Assembly: GCA_910573755.1 (NCBI GenBank)
Contig: CAJTBO010000026.1
Span: 1-64,000, forward strand
Direction: 5' to 3'
From: Lachnospiraceae bacterium
GTDB lineage: Bacteria > Bacillota > Clostridia > Lachnospirales > Lachnospiraceae
DNA length: 64,000 nucleotides
This document shows positions 1 to 11,486 of the stretch, in pieces (position 1 is the stretch's first letter; each line of letters begins with the position of its first letter). A program made the position numbers and the translations under genes. A model generated the notes under the pieces. The model was given only the letters and a program-made list of their open reading frames with translations, was not told the DNA's origin and made no database searches.

Positions 1-71
1 TTGCCTAGACCCAAATCTATGATAACATGGAGGTTTTATTTTTGGTACTTTAGGGATCGCTACTGCTCACT

Positions 72-1680
<1,609 letters not shown>

Positions 1681-1742
1681 ATCCCCGGAAGCCTGAAAGT
1701 ATTTATTGTGGCGGAAACGCCCGGATTTTAATTATGTTTTTC

Positions 1743-4700
1743 CTAGCGCACCTTCACATTTTCCTTACCCAGCACCCCTTCCAGCGCGGAAAGCATCCCC
1801 GTATCCGCCCTGACGTTTTTGTTCGCCGGCAGCTTTTTCATCTGCTTTGTCGCTTCTATATAATAGATCACCTGATCCGGTCCCTCGGAAGCGTTCAGGA
1901 TCTCCTCCACCTGCTGCTGTTTTTCCTGATAAATATCCATATCCGCAAACTTCAGCCACAGCTTTTTCGGTATCTCATCAAACCCTTCGATCTTCTCGCA
2001 GATCAGCTTCGCGTCCTTTTCCTCCTCCGCGGAAACCCTGCCGTGGATAAAAATCTTCTCATCCTCTTTCAGCTTGTCCGAATACTTTTCGTAACTTTTC
2101 GGGAAAACGATGACTTCCACGGAGCCCACCAGATCTTCCAACTTGATAAACGCCATCACTTTGTTGTCCTTCGTGTACTTGATTGTCTTATCCGCCACCA
2201 TGCCGCCGATCGTCACCCGGGCTCCGTCCTCCACGCTGACTTCCCCGGTTTCCTCCTGCAGGAAAAATGCCGCCGTCTGCGCCGTAATATGCTTCTCCCA
2301 GATATCCTGATATTCCTCCAGCGGATGCCCGCTGATGTAGATCCCGAGCACCTCCTTCTCAAAGGACAGCTTCAGTTCCTTCGGATACTCTCCCACATCC
2401 GGCAGTTTTACGTCAAACTCCTCTTTCTGATCCTCCGCCACCAGATCAAAGAGCGACATCTGCCCTGCCATATTGTTCTTCTTATCCTGCTGAATACTCT
2501 CCATGATCTGTACGTAGACGCACATAAACTGCTTTCTTGTACCGCCCAGAGAGTCAAAGGCGCCCGCCTTGATAAAGTTTTCCATAGCCTTCTTATTGAC
2601 TTCTCCGGTCATTCTTGTGATAAAGTCTTTGATATTTGTATAAGGGCCTCTCAATTCCCGTTCCTTCACAATGGCGTCGATCACAGGCCTGCCCACGGCG
2701 CGGATCGCGGTAAGAGCATACCGTATGCTGCCGTTCGACACGGAAAACCCGGCTTCCCCTTCGTTGATATCCGGCGAGAGGATCCGGATTCCCATATTTC
2801 TGCATACCAGAATATACTCCGCCACCTTTCCGGGACTGTCGATCACCGAGGTGAGGAGCGCCGCCATAAACTCCACCGGATAATAATATTTCAGCCATGC
2901 CGTCTGATATGCCACCACGGCATAACAAGCAGCATGGGACTTGTTGAAAGCATATTTGGCAAAGTCCGTCATATCTTCATAGATCTGTTTTGCCGTCTGC
3001 TCCGGTATCCCCCGCGCCACACAGCCCGGCACCTTCTCTTCCTCATTGCCGTAGATAAAGTTTTTCCGCTCCTGCTCCATCACATACTGCTTCTTCTTAC
3101 TCATGGCGCGGCGCACAAGATCGCTCCGCCCCAGCGTATAGCCGCCCAAGTCCCGGACGATCTGCATCACCTGTTCCTGATATACGATACAGCCGTAGGT
3201 AGGGGCAAGGATCGGCTCAAGCTCCGGACAGGAATAGCTGACCGCCTCCCCGCTGTTCTTCCCCTTGACATACTTGGGGATAAAGTCCATCGGTCCCGGA
3301 CGAAACAGCGAGATCCCGGCTATGATATCTTCAAAATTCTGGGGCTTCAATTCCTTCATAAAGTTCCGCATGCCGCCGCTTTCAAGCTGGAACACGCCCT
3401 CCGTTTTTCCCGTTCCGATGGCGGCAAATACCTTTTCATCATCAAAGCTTAAATGGTCGATATCCGGCTCGCTGCCGGTCTCCTTACCGATCATCCGGCA
3501 GGCATTCTGAATCACGCCGAGGTTCCTGAGCCCTAAAAAGTCCATTTTCAAAAGCCCCAGTTCTTCAATCGTCGTCATTGTAAACTGGGTCACAATGGAA
3601 CCGTCCTGAGCCCTTGCAAGGGGTACAAAGTCCTCCGCCGGCTCCTTGCAGATCACCACCCCCGCCGCGTGCATGGACATGTTTCTGGGCAGGCCCTCCA
3701 GCCGCCTGCACATGTCGATCAGCCTCTTTACCTGTTCATCGTTTTCATAAAGCTGCTTGAATTCACTGTTGATGGACAATGCCCTGTCGATCGTGATATT
3801 CAGCTCCCTCGGGATCATCTTGGCGATGGAATCCACAAAAGCATAGGGAAGTTCCATCACCCTTCCCACATCGCGGATCACGGCTTTCGCCGCCATGGTG
3901 CCGAAGGTGACGATCTGCACCACCCTGTCGTCCCCGTATTTTTCCCGCACATAGTCGATCACCTCCTGACGTCCCTCATCCCCGAAATCCACGTCGATAT
4001 CCGGCATGGAAACACGTTCCGGATTCAGAAAACGCTCAAACAGAAGGCTGTATTTGATCGGATCGATATCCGTGATCCTTAAACAATAGGAAACGATGCT
4101 GCCCGCCGCCGAGCCTCGCCCGGGACCGACAGGAATGTCATGTTCTCTGGCATAATTGATATAATCCCATACGATCAGGAAATAGTCCACATAGCCCATC
4201 TCCCGGATCACGCCCAGTTCATAGGAAAGCCGCTGATCCAGCCCTTCCCCGCCCTCGGGATACCGCTCCTTCATCCCTTTTTCACACAGGTACTTTAAAT
4301 ATGTCCAGGAATCAAAGCCTTCCGGCACTTCGTATTTCGGCAGCTTTGTCACGCCGAACTCGATCTCCACATGGCATCTGTCCGCAATCCGCTGGGTATT
4401 TTCCACCGCCTCCCAGGCATAGGGGAAAAGCCCCTTCATCTCTTCCTCGCTCTTCACGTAATACTGCCCGCCCTCATAGCGCATCCTGTTTTCATCGGAC
4501 AGCTTTTTCCCGGTCTGGATACAGAGCAGGATATCGTGGGGCTCCACATCCTCCGCATAGGTATAGTGCACATCATTTGTACACACCAGCGGAATATCCA
4601 GCTTCCTCGACATGCCGATCAGCGCCGTATTCACCGTGGACTGCGCCGGTATCCCGTGATCCTGCAGTTCCAGAAAATAATTGTCCTTTCCGAAGCATTC

Positions 4701-5189
4701 CTGATACTTTAACGCCGCCTGTTCCGCTTCCTCGATCAGCCCCTTTTCAATATACCGGGGCACCTCCCCCGCAAGGCAGGCGGAGAGCGCAATGATCCCC
4801 TCATGGAACTCTCTCAGGACTTCCATATCCACCCTGGGCTTATAATAATACCCCTCCGTATATCCCCTGCTCACGATCTTCATCAGGTTTTCATAACCCT
4901 TATTATTTTCCGCCAGCAGCACCAGATGATAGTACCTATCGTCCCCACCCGTCACTTCCCGGTCGAATCTGGAATTCGGCGCCACATAGACCTCACAGCC
5001 CAGCACCGGATTGATCCCTTCCTCTTTACAGGCACGGTAGAAATCTATCACGCCGTACATCGCGCCGTGATCCGTGATCGCCGCGGAATCCATGCCCAGC
5101 TCTTTTACTCTTTTCACATATTCTTTGATCTTGTTGGAACCGTCCAACAGGCTGTATTCCGTATGGACATGCAGATGGGTAAATGCCAT
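1743..5189 (-). CDS. dnaE: DNA polymerase III subunit alpha (DnaE)
   Basis: Replicative family C DNA polymerase, 1148 residues, the usual length for clostridial DnaE. The N-terminal PHP domain begins at HLHVHTEYSLLDG. The palm carries the catalytic acidic motif PDIDVDF. The helix-hairpin-helix region and a C-terminal OB-fold (VTIGGMVADK) are present. The start is ATG at 5189 behind AAGGAG. It lies downstream of metK on the same strand, separated by a metK terminator hairpin. The gene is intact although a serine-recombinase element begins less than 160 bp after its stop codon. Clostridial genomes usually also carry PolC; this DnaE is probably the partner enzyme, which is inference. Confidence 0.97.
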   Translation of the reverse strand: MAFTHLHVHTEYSLLDGSNKIKEYVKRVKELGMDSAAITDHGAMYGVIDFYRACKEEGINPVLGCEVYVAPNSRFDREVTGGDDRYYHLVLLAENNKGYENLMKIVSRGYTEGYYYKPRVDMEVLREFHEGIIALSACLAGEVPRYIEKGLIEEAEQAALKYQECFGKDNYFLELQDHGIPAQSTVNTALIGMSRKLDIPLVCTNDVHYTYAEDVEPHDILLCIQTGKKLSDENRMRYEGGQYYVKSEEEMKGLFPYAWEAVENTQRIADRCHVEIEFGVTKLPKYEVPEGFDSWTYLKYLCEKGMKERYPEGGEGLDQRLSYELGVIREMGYVDYFLIVWDYINYAREHDIPVGPGRGSAAGSIVSYCLRITDIDPIKYSLLFERFLNPERVSMPDIDVDFGDEGRQEVIDYVREKYGDDRVVQIVTFGTMAAKAVIRDVGRVMELPYAFVDSIAKMIPRELNITIDRALSINSEFKQLYENDEQVKRLIDMCRRLEGLPRNMSMHAAGVVICKEPAEDFVPLARAQDGSIVTQFTMTTIEELGLLKMDFLGLRNLGVIQNACRMIGKETGSEPDIDHLSFDDEKVFAAIGTGKTEGVFQLESGGMRNFMKELKPQNFEDIIAGISLFRPGPMDFIPKYVKGKNSGEAVSYSCPELEPILAPTYGCIVYQEQVMQIVRDLGGYTLGRSDLVRRAMSKKKQYVMEQERKNFIYGNEEEKVPGCVARGIPEQTAKQIYEDMTDFAKYAFNKSHAACYAVVAYQTAWLKYYYPVEFMAALLTSVIDSPGKVAEYILVCRNMGIRILSPDINEGEAGFSVSNGSIRYALTAIRAVGRPVIDAIVKERELRGPYTNIKDFITRMTGEVNKKAMENFIKAGAFDSLGGTRKQFMCVYVQIMESIQQDKKNNMAGQMSLFDLVAEDQKEEFDVKLPDVGEYPKELKLSFEKEVLGIYISGHPLEEYQDIWEKHITAQTAAFFLQEETGEVSVEDGARVTIGGMVADKTIKYTKDNKVMAFIKLEDLVGSVEVIVFPKSYEKYSDKLKEDEKIFIHGRVSAEEEKDAKLICEKIEGFDEIPKKLWLKFADMDIYQEKQQQVEEILNASEGPDQVIYYIEATKQMKKLPANKNVRADTGMLSALEGVLGKENVKVR

Positions 5190-5204
5190 GATGTTTTCTC
5201 CTTA

Positions 5205-5241
5205 CCATAAAAAGCGGGGAGCCGCTTTATGCTTGCTCCCC
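5205..5241 (-). terminator. Rho-independent terminator of metK
   Basis: On the minus strand GGGGAGC (5235-5241) pairs with GCTCCCC (5216-5222) and is followed by a CTTTTTA tract. It lies just after the metK stop and directly before the dnaE ribosome binding site, so it would partly separate the two genes. Confidence 0.7.
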
Positions 5242-5248
5242 TACTATT

Positions 5249-6436
5249 TTACAGGTATTTTTTCAGATTTTCAACCTTATCTAATTTCTCCCACGGGAGA
5301 TCCAGATCATTTCTACCGAAATGTCCGTAAGCCGCCGTCTGTTTATAGATCGGACGTCTCAGATCCAGCATTTTGATGATGCCTGCCGGACGCAGATCAA
5401 AGTTCTCGCGGATGATATCCACCAGTTTCTCGTCGGAAACCTTTCCGGTTTTGTCCGTATCCACCATAATGGAAGTGGGCTGTGCCACACCGATCGCATA
5501 GGAAAGCTGGATCTCGCATTTATCCGCCAGTCCCGCCGCCACGATGTTCTTTGCCACATACCTTGCCGCGTAAGCTGCGGAACGATCCACTTTGGTACAG
5601 TCCTTGCCGGAGAAAGCGCCGCCGCCGTGCCGCGCGTATCCGCCGTAGGTATCCACGATGATCTTACGCCCTGTCAGACCTGCGTCCCCGTGAGGACCGC
5701 CGATCACAAAACGCCCTGTGGGATTGATGAAAAACTTGGTCTCTCCGTCGATCATCTCCGCCGGAAGCACCGGATCGAACACATACTTTTTGATATCTTC
5801 ATGGATCTGCTCCTGAGTCACATCCGCGTCATGCTGGGTGGAAAGCACCACCGCTTCCAGCCTCACGGGTTTTCCCGCCTCGTCGTATTCCACGGAAACC
5901 TGGCTCTTGCCGTCCGGCCTCAAGTATTTCAGCGTACCGTCTTTACGGACTTTGGTCAGCTGTTTTACCAGCTTGTGGGCAAGATCGATAGAGTAAGGCA
6001 TATAATCCTCTGTCTCGTTGGTCGCATAACCGAACATCATACCCTGATCACCGGCGCCGATGGCTTCCAGTTCCTCATCGCTCATCTTGTTTTCCTTCGC
6101 CTCGAGCGCCTTATCCACGCCCATGGCGATATCCGAAGACTGCTCATCAATGGCTACCAGTACCGCACAGGTATTGGCATCAAAACCATAATCGGACTTA
6201 TCGTAGCCGATCTCCTTTACCGTCTCACGAACCACCTTCTGCATATCCACATATGCCTTTGTGGTGATCTCGCCTGTCACCAGTACAAATCCTGTACATG
6301 CCGCCGTCTCGCATGCCACACGGCTCATCGGATCCTGTGCCATGCAGGCGTCCAGGATCGCATCGGAAATCGCGTCGCAGACTTTATCGGGATGTCCCTC
6401 TGTCACAGATTCCGATGTAAATAATCTTTTTTCCAT
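5249..6436 (-). CDS. metK: S-adenosylmethionine synthetase (MetK)
   Basis: Makes S-adenosylmethionine from methionine and ATP; cytosolic. The 395-residue protein has the expected motifs: [13 protein letters not shown] at the N-terminus, [12 protein letters not shown] in the middle and [13 protein letters not shown] plus [16 protein letters not shown] near the C-terminus. The reading frame is open 18 codons further upstream, but ATG at 6436 is preceded by an AGGAGG site at 6445-6450 and matches family starts. Expression should be controlled by the S-box riboswitch and attenuator directly upstream, shutting the gene off when SAM is plentiful. Confidence 0.97.
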   Translation of the reverse strand: MEKRLFTSESVTEGHPDKVCDAISDAILDACMAQDPMSRVACETAACTGFVLVTGEITTKAYVDMQKVVRETVKEIGYDKSDYGFDANTCAVLVAIDEQSSDIAMGVDKALEAKENKMSDEELEAIGAGDQGMMFGYATNETEDYMPYSIDLAHKLVKQLTKVRKDGTLKYLRPDGKSQVSVEYDEAGKPVRLEAVVLSTQHDADVTQEQIHEDIKKYVFDPVLPAEMIDGETKFFINPTGRFVIGGPHGDAGLTGRKIIVDTYGGYARHGGGAFSGKDCTKVDRSAAYAARYVAKNIVAAGLADKCEIQLSYAIGVAQPTSIMVDTDKTGKVSDEKLVDIIRENFDLRPAGIIKMLDLRRPIYKQTAAYGHFGRNDLDLPWEKLDKVENLKKYL

Positions 6437-6520
6437 CTTTCTTTCCTCCTTATCAGGCAATCTTACTGTCAGGCATTCGTGTGCAGGCACACGGGCCGTG
6501 ATCTTTGTACCCTTGATGCA

Positions 6521-6547
6521 ATAAAAAACCGCTTCGACAAGAAGCGG
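6521..6547 (-). terminator. Riboswitch-controlled attenuator of metK
   Basis: On the minus strand CCGCTTC-TTGTC-GAAGCGG is followed by a run of T. It lies between the S-box aptamer and metK. This is the expression platform expected for a transcription-terminating SAM-I riboswitch. Confidence 0.85.
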
Positions 6548-6567
6548 ACTCGGGGTTTACCACAAAT

Positions 6568-6670
6568 CCTCTTATTGTTCGATAATTCGCTCAGGTTGGC
6601 ACCTTCCGTTGCCGGGGTTGCCGTGGCTTCACAGGTCCTATGTACCTCCACCACTCTGAATAAGAGAGAT
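6568..6670 (-). ncRNA. SAM-I (S-box) riboswitch
   Basis: The minus strand carries hallmark S-box segments in order: the CTCTTATT P1 arm, AGAGTGGTGGAGG, GACCTGTGAAGCCACGGCAA, GGAAGGTGCCAACCTGA, and the closing AATAAGAG P1 arm (6569-6576). Known function: binding of SAM stabilises the aptamer and allows the downstream terminator hairpin to form. Placement in front of metK is classical. Confidence 0.95.
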
Positions 6671-6695
6671 TCCGTATAGAATTTTCTATAAAGCT

Positions 6696-6724
6696 AAGAT
6701 ACCACTAACAACGCGTATTGTCAA
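6696..6724 (-). promoter_or_regulatory. Sigma-A promoter of the riboswitch-metK transcript
   Basis: Minus-strand TTGACA (6719-6724) and TATCTT (6696-6701) are spaced by 17 bp. This places the start point just before the S-box P1 helix. Confidence 0.8.
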
Positions 6725-6835
6725 TGGTTTGTTCTTCAAAATAAACAATCCCTTTTTTTACCCCTCTTTTCTCTGCCAAAATTTTGTGATATACTTAAAA
6801 ATAGCTTATTTTATACGGAGAAAGGGGAATGTTCC

Positions 6836-8227
6836 ATGAAAAAGCTTAAAATCGATGAGCTGATCCCCGGAATGATCACTGCCGAAGATGTTTATAATTA
6901 TAATGACCAGCTCATTCTTCCCAAAGGACTTGTTTTAAACGATAAATCCATTTCCAAACTACAGTTTTATGCGATCTATCAGATCCGTATAGAAGATGAA
7001 CTGGCTGACGCAGAAAATGAGATGCCACAGGACATTCTCTTCGGGGATATCCCCGGGCCGGTGCCGGAAGAGATTCCTGCGGAGATAGACCCGGAACTTC
7101 TGCCGGAGGTGGATGATATCCCTCTGGAGATCACACCGGAACCATTACCCATAATGGAAGAAATTCCTGCGGAGATCATTCCGGAACCTTTGCCGGCTGC
7201 TGACGAAATTTCCATGGACAGAATTCCGGAGCCTCCCGCACCGGAACCGGAAAAAAAGAAATCAAAACCTGCGCCGAGATTTGCCCCTATCAGCGTCGTT
7301 CCGGCATCTGAACTGCCTGAAATGTCAAAGGGTTTTTCTTTTCCTACATCTTCCTATCAGGAAAAAATGAAATCCAGCGAGGATTATCAGCATTTTAAAC
7401 AGGCGTTTGACGAAGAGGTTGAAAATTTTCAGTTAAAGATTAATGAGGTTGTTTTAAAAAATGCGCCTCTGGAAGTAAATGTTCTTCTGGATGACGCCCT
7501 CAATCTGGTTTCCCAGGGACAGCACAGCGCCTACGGTATCTTTGATATGCTCCATTCCATGCGTGAGAATGACGATACCACTTATACGCATTGCATCAAC
7601 GTCGGGCTGTTCTGCAATGTTTTTGCCGGTTGGCTTAAACTCTCCGAGGAAGAAACAAAGCTTGCCACATTATGCGGCCTTCTGCACGACGTAGGAAAAT
7701 TAAGGGTTCCCGAGGAACTGCTCAAGAAGACTGAAGCTTATACGGAAGAGGAGAAGATCGCGATCAAAGCGCATACCAGAGAAGGATATCTCCTTGTAAA
7801 AAATCTGGATATCGACAGCCACATAAAAAACGCGATCCTGACCCACCACGAACGATGCGACGGCAGCGGCTATCCCTTCGGGCTTTCGGGCTTCCGGATC
7901 GATCCCTATGCAAAAATGGTCGCTATTGCCGATGTTTATGACGCCATGACTTCCAAACGCGCCTACCGGGGAGCCATGTCCCCGATCCAGGCAATCGAGA
8001 TGATGCAGGAAGAAGGGCTGCAGAAATATGATGTCCGTTTCATCATGATCTTTCTGGAAAATGTTATGAATACCTTCATCGGCAACCGGGTACTGCTCAG
8101 CAGCGGAGAAAAGGGAGAGATCATCTTCATTAATAAAAACAACATCACCCGTCCTACCATCAAATGCCAGAATCATTTTGTGGATCTGGACGAGGAAAAG
8201 GATATACAGATCGTATCCATATTATAG
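6836..8227 (+). CDS. HD-GYP domain protein, probable cyclic-di-GMP phosphodiesterase
   Basis: 463 residues. The C-terminal half is an HD-GYP domain with HD in GLLHDVGK, the HHERCDGSGYPFGL signature and the DVYDAMTS motif, so the metal-binding and GYP residues are intact. The N-terminus (LIPGMITAEDVYN) resembles the region commonly found before HD-GYP domains. Between them lies a long acidic, proline-rich linker (about residues 65-150) made of degenerate EEIPAEI-PEPLP repeats. No membrane segment or signal peptide is visible, so it is cytosolic. It probably hydrolyses c-di-GMP; the ligand is family knowledge. Start at ATG 6836 behind GGAGAAAGGGG. Confidence 0.9.
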   Translation: MKKLKIDELIPGMITAEDVYNYNDQLILPKGLVLNDKSISKLQFYAIYQIRIEDELADAENEMPQDILFGDIPGPVPEEIPAEIDPELLPEVDDIPLEITPEPLPIMEEIPAEIIPEPLPAADEISMDRIPEPPAPEPEKKKSKPAPRFAPISVVPASELPEMSKGFSFPTSSYQEKMKSSEDYQHFKQAFDEEVENFQLKINEVVLKNAPLEVNVLLDDALNLVSQGQHSAYGIFDMLHSMRENDDTTYTHCINVGLFCNVFAGWLKLSEEETKLATLCGLLHDVGKLRVPEELLKKTEAYTEEEKIAIKAHTREGYLLVKNLDIDSHIKNAILTHHERCDGSGYPFGLSGFRIDPYAKMVAIADVYDAMTSKRAYRGAMSPIQAIEMMQEEGLQKYDVRFIMIFLENVMNTFIGNRVLLSSGEKGEIIFINKNNITRPTIKCQNHFVDLDEEKDIQIVSIL

Positions 8228-8257
8228 CAACTGTACTTACACTGCGAAAAATTTACA

Positions 8258-8295
8258 TTAAAACAGGGCGGACAAAAATGTTCACCCTGTTTTTC
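8258..8295. terminator. Bidirectional terminator between HD-GYP gene and murA
   Basis: AAACAGGG (8261-8268) pairs with CCCTGTTT (8285-8292), with A-rich and T-rich flanks on both sides. It serves two convergent genes. Confidence 0.75.
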
Positions 8296-8322
8296 GTGTA
8301 ATCTGTTTGTGATTCCTGCCGG

Positions 8323-9615
8323 TCAGCCTGTTTTCAGCTTGAATTTCTGCAGTTCCCTCTCGGAGTCTACGCGTTCCATCACTGCGCCGAGGCTCTGCAA
8401 TTTTATATGGAAATCCTCATAGCCTCTTTCGATATATTTGATATCGTCTACCGTCGTGATGCCCTCTGCCGCAAGTCCTGCGATCACCAGCGCCGCTCCC
8501 GCCCGCAGATCAGGCGCCGTGATACCGGCCCCGGTATATTTTTCCACACCGTTAATAAAAGCGGTATTGCCTTCCACCTTGATATCGCCGCCCATGCGTG
8601 TCATTTCATCCACATATTTAAAGCGGTTCTCAAAAATACTCTCCGTCACAATGCTCGCCCCTCTGGCCAGCGCCAGCGTTACCACCATCTGGGGCTGCAT
8701 ATCCGTCGGAAATCCCGGATAGGGAAGAGTCTTTACCTGAGTATGGGTCAGAGGCTTACTCGCCACCACCCGCACCGCATCGTCAGATTCCTCTATCTCG
8801 CAGCCGATCTCCGCCAGTTTGGCGCTGATGGACTCCAGATGTTTCGGGATCACATTCTTGACAGTAATGTCACCTTTTGTGATCGCCGCCGCGAACATAA
8901 AGGTACCCGCCTCAATCTGATCCGGAATGATCGTATATTCCGTACCGTGAAGCCTGCTTGTGCCCCTGATACGGATCACATCCGTTCCGGCTCCCTTGAT
9001 ATTGGCACCCATGCTGTTCAAAAAGTTCGCCACGTCCACCACATGGGGCTCTTTGGCGGCATTTTCAATGATCGTCTGTCCCTCTGCCATGACCGCCGAC
9101 ATCATCACGTTGATGGTCGCCCCCACCGAGACCACATCCATATAAATATGGCTGCCGGAGAGCTTTTCCGCCTCGGTTATGATCAATCCGTGTGCAATTT
9201 TCACATCAGCGCCAAGCGCTTTCCAGCCTTTGATATGCTGATCGATAGGCCTGCTGCCGATATTGCAGCCGCCCGGGAGCGCCACCTTAGCACTCTTATA
9301 TTTCCCCAACAGTGCGCCTATCAGATAATAGGACGCCCTGATCTTCTTTACATAATCATCCGCAATCACAAGATTACAGATTCTGGAGCCGTTTATCTTT
9401 ACCGTATGTCTGTCAACTCTCTCAACTGCCGCGCCAATACTTTCTATCGCCTGCAGCAGGATATTCGTATCCCGCACATCAGGCATATTCTCTATCAAAA
9501 CGGTTTCATCCGCCATGGTCGCTGCCGCAAGGATCGCAAGCGCGGCATTTTTAGCGCCGCCGATCTCCACCTCGCCAACCAGAGGATTTCCACCTTTAAT
9601 CACATATTGTTCCAT
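8323..9615 (-). CDS. murA: UDP-N-acetylglucosamine 1-carboxyvinyltransferase (MurA)
   Basis: First committed step of peptidoglycan synthesis: transfers enolpyruvyl from PEP to UDP-GlcNAc in the cytosol. 430 residues, full length for the EPT family. The active-site loop LPGGCNIGSRPIDQHIKG contains the cysteine targeted by fosfomycin. The N-terminus has GAKNAALAILAA and the C-terminus DLRAGAALVIAGLAA, both family signatures. Bacillota often carry two MurA paralogues, and which one this is cannot be decided here. Start ATG at 9615 behind AGAGGT. The M23 peptidase gene lies just upstream on the same strand, making a cell-wall pair. Confidence 0.95.
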   Translation of the reverse strand: MEQYVIKGGNPLVGEVEIGGAKNAALAILAAATMADETVLIENMPDVRDTNILLQAIESIGAAVERVDRHTVKINGSRICNLVIADDYVKKIRASYYLIGALLGKYKSAKVALPGGCNIGSRPIDQHIKGWKALGADVKIAHGLIITEAEKLSGSHIYMDVVSVGATINVMMSAVMAEGQTIIENAAKEPHVVDVANFLNSMGANIKGAGTDVIRIRGTSRLHGTEYTIIPDQIEAGTFMFAAAITKGDITVKNVIPKHLESISAKLAEIGCEIEESDDAVRVVASKPLTHTQVKTLPYPGFPTDMQPQMVVTLALARGASIVTESIFENRFKYVDEMTRMGGDIKVEGNTAFINGVEKYTGAGITAPDLRAGAALVIAGLAAEGITTVDDIKYIERGYEDFHIKLQSLGAVMERVDSERELQKFKLKTG

Positions 9616-9728
9616 AAACTGACCTCTGATTTATTTTCACATCTTTGACTAGTTTAACACTTTTATCCCGATTTGTAAATAATAGTTTGCCTTTGTCAAA
9701 ACCGGGGCCGGGCTGCCCCTCAGATTTC

Positions 9729-11324
9729 CTAGTTCAGATAGTTGAGCGGATTTACGGCGCTGCCGTTGATGCGGATCTCAAAATGCAGATGAGGCCCCGT
9801 ACTGTTTCCGGTATTTCCAGAAAGCGCAATCTTCTGTCCCTGGGAAACGCTCTGTCCGGCGGATACCAGCACCTTGCTCAAGTGCCCGTACCTAGTTTCC
9901 CTGCCGTCAGGATGCCTGATATAGACCACATATCCATAACCGCTCCCCCAGCCTGCCTTTGTGACCACGCCACCGCAGGAAGCCATGACCGCCGTGCCGG
10001 TTGGCGTTGCCCAGTCCACGCCTTTATGGTTCGTGCTGGCGCCCCGCTTGGGTGCTTTACGTCCGCCGAATCCGGAAGATAGACGTCCGCCGGAGATCGG
10101 TTTGATATAGGTGGGCGGAATCTTTGTGCCCTTCTCTATGATCTTAGGCACCGCTTCCATATCCACTTCTTCTTTGATGATCTCCGTATTCGTCACACTG
10201 TCATTTCGATAAGAGACAAGCGCCACAACCCTTCTGTGTCCCGCCGAGGGCTGCTGCAGGGTCACCTGCTCCGTTGTATACCAGTCATCGTTATCCACAT
10301 ATATGATATCCGCGTCATAATCTTCCTCATAGTACAATTCTTCCTGCCGTTCCACGGAAAGCTCCGGTTCCGGCACGGAAATGATCAGTTCATCTCCCAC
10401 ACGAATCACGGAATTTTCATTCTCCAGTGTTTCGTTCATGGCCACTACATCCTCGATGGTCATGTTGTGTTCTTCTGCGATCTCTCCTAAAGTATCACCG
10501 GTTACCACTTCATATATTTTATTCGTTTCCTGATCTTTTGTTACTTCTTCGATAGCGGTTTCCAGCCCGGAAAGATGGCTTTTAGGCATATAGGACTCCA
10601 CGACCTCCACGGTATCTCCGAAATTCATATGGATCAGCCCGCGGTTATATTCCGACAGATCTTTCTCCTCTTCGATCTCCACTGCCTCCACCGCCTCCTG
10701 AAAGACCGCGAAAATTCCGGAACTCAAAAGATTCGAAGCATCAGCCCTCGCCTTTTCCTCCTGCGTCTCCTCTTCCTTTGCCTCTATCTCGCTGTAGACT
10801 TTCGTCGTCAGGACGTTCAGTTCCCGGTCTGCATCCTGTATCATCTCCACACCGTAACTGTCTGTAGAATCATATTTATTGACCGCCGCCTGCAACAGCT
10901 GCTGCACCTCGTCCATGCTCGAAAGGTTCACCGTAAAATCATTGATCTTCACGGTATACGCCTGCTGCATGGTCTCCTCCCGGCTGTTCTCCATAACCGC
11001 CTGCATCTGCGCTACAATGTCTTCCTCCCTGCTGATCTCCCCGAACAGGACTTCTCTTCCCTCCAGCGCAAGCTCCGTCTTCATAAATACAAGTTCATCG
11101 CTTTGTTCCGATACCGCATACCTTGCCCGCGTCATACAGTTTTCCGCTTCCTCCGCATCCGCCACCTGCCCTACCAGCGCACCGTTTAAATACACATCGA
11201 ACATATTATCCCCTGTATGCTCAAAAAATCTGATGCCGGGCAGCCCGAGGGCGCCGAAAAACAGCATCAGGACCGACGTTTTGAAATAAATATATCTTAC
11301 CTTTCTAACCAGATTCTTTTTCAT
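9729..11324 (-). CDS. Cell-wall endopeptidase: LysM, G5 and M23 domains
   Basis: Predicted secreted or membrane-anchored peptidoglycan hydrolase, about 531 residues. A single N-terminal hydrophobic segment (TSVLMLFFGALGLPGI) acts as signal anchor. A long helical region follows, then a LysM domain (YEVVTGDTLGEIAEEHNM), a G5-type region ending in KIIEKGTKIPPTY, and a C-terminal M23 domain. The zinc ligands are visible in HKGVDWATPTGTAV and GPHLHFEIR. ATG at 11324 is chosen because GGAG lies 6 bases upstream; the open frame continues further but without a site. Probable role is cleaving cross-links during growth, division or sporulation. Confidence 0.9.
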   Translation of the reverse strand: MKKNLVRKVRYIYFKTSVLMLFFGALGLPGIRFFEHTGDNMFDVYLNGALVGQVADAEEAENCMTRARYAVSEQSDELVFMKTELALEGREVLFGEISREEDIVAQMQAVMENSREETMQQAYTVKINDFTVNLSSMDEVQQLLQAAVNKYDSTDSYGVEMIQDADRELNVLTTKVYSEIEAKEEETQEEKARADASNLLSSGIFAVFQEAVEAVEIEEEKDLSEYNRGLIHMNFGDTVEVVESYMPKSHLSGLETAIEEVTKDQETNKIYEVVTGDTLGEIAEEHNMTIEDVVAMNETLENENSVIRVGDELIISVPEPELSVERQEELYYEEDYDADIIYVDNDDWYTTEQVTLQQPSAGHRRVVALVSYRNDSVTNTEIIKEEVDMEAVPKIIEKGTKIPPTYIKPISGGRLSSGFGGRKAPKRGASTNHKGVDWATPTGTAVMASCGGVVTKAGWGSGYGYVVYIRHPDGRETRYGHLSKVLVSAGQSVSQGQKIALSGNTGNSTGPHLHFEIRINGSAVNPLNYLN

Positions 11325-11486
11325 CTTTATCTCCATGCATTCCGCAGGCCTATCCCGGCACTGCTTCAGACTTTCTGCTTTATCCTGTTCGTAACAATTT
11401 TGTAACAAATGTCATTTTAACAGTATTTCCCCCGATTGTAAAGGCGATACTATATTTTTTGTAAAAACTGTGCTACACTGTTTTTT

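Noticed and set aside
1734-3452. Open frame of 572 codons on the plus strand opposite dnaE
   Set aside because: It is fully antisense to conserved DnaE sequence, has low-complexity His/Leu/Arg-rich composition and no ribosome site; it reflects codon bias of dnaE.
5321-6424. Open frame of 367 codons opposite metK
   Set aside because: Antisense to a clear MetK with riboswitch and promoter on the minus strand; no family features.
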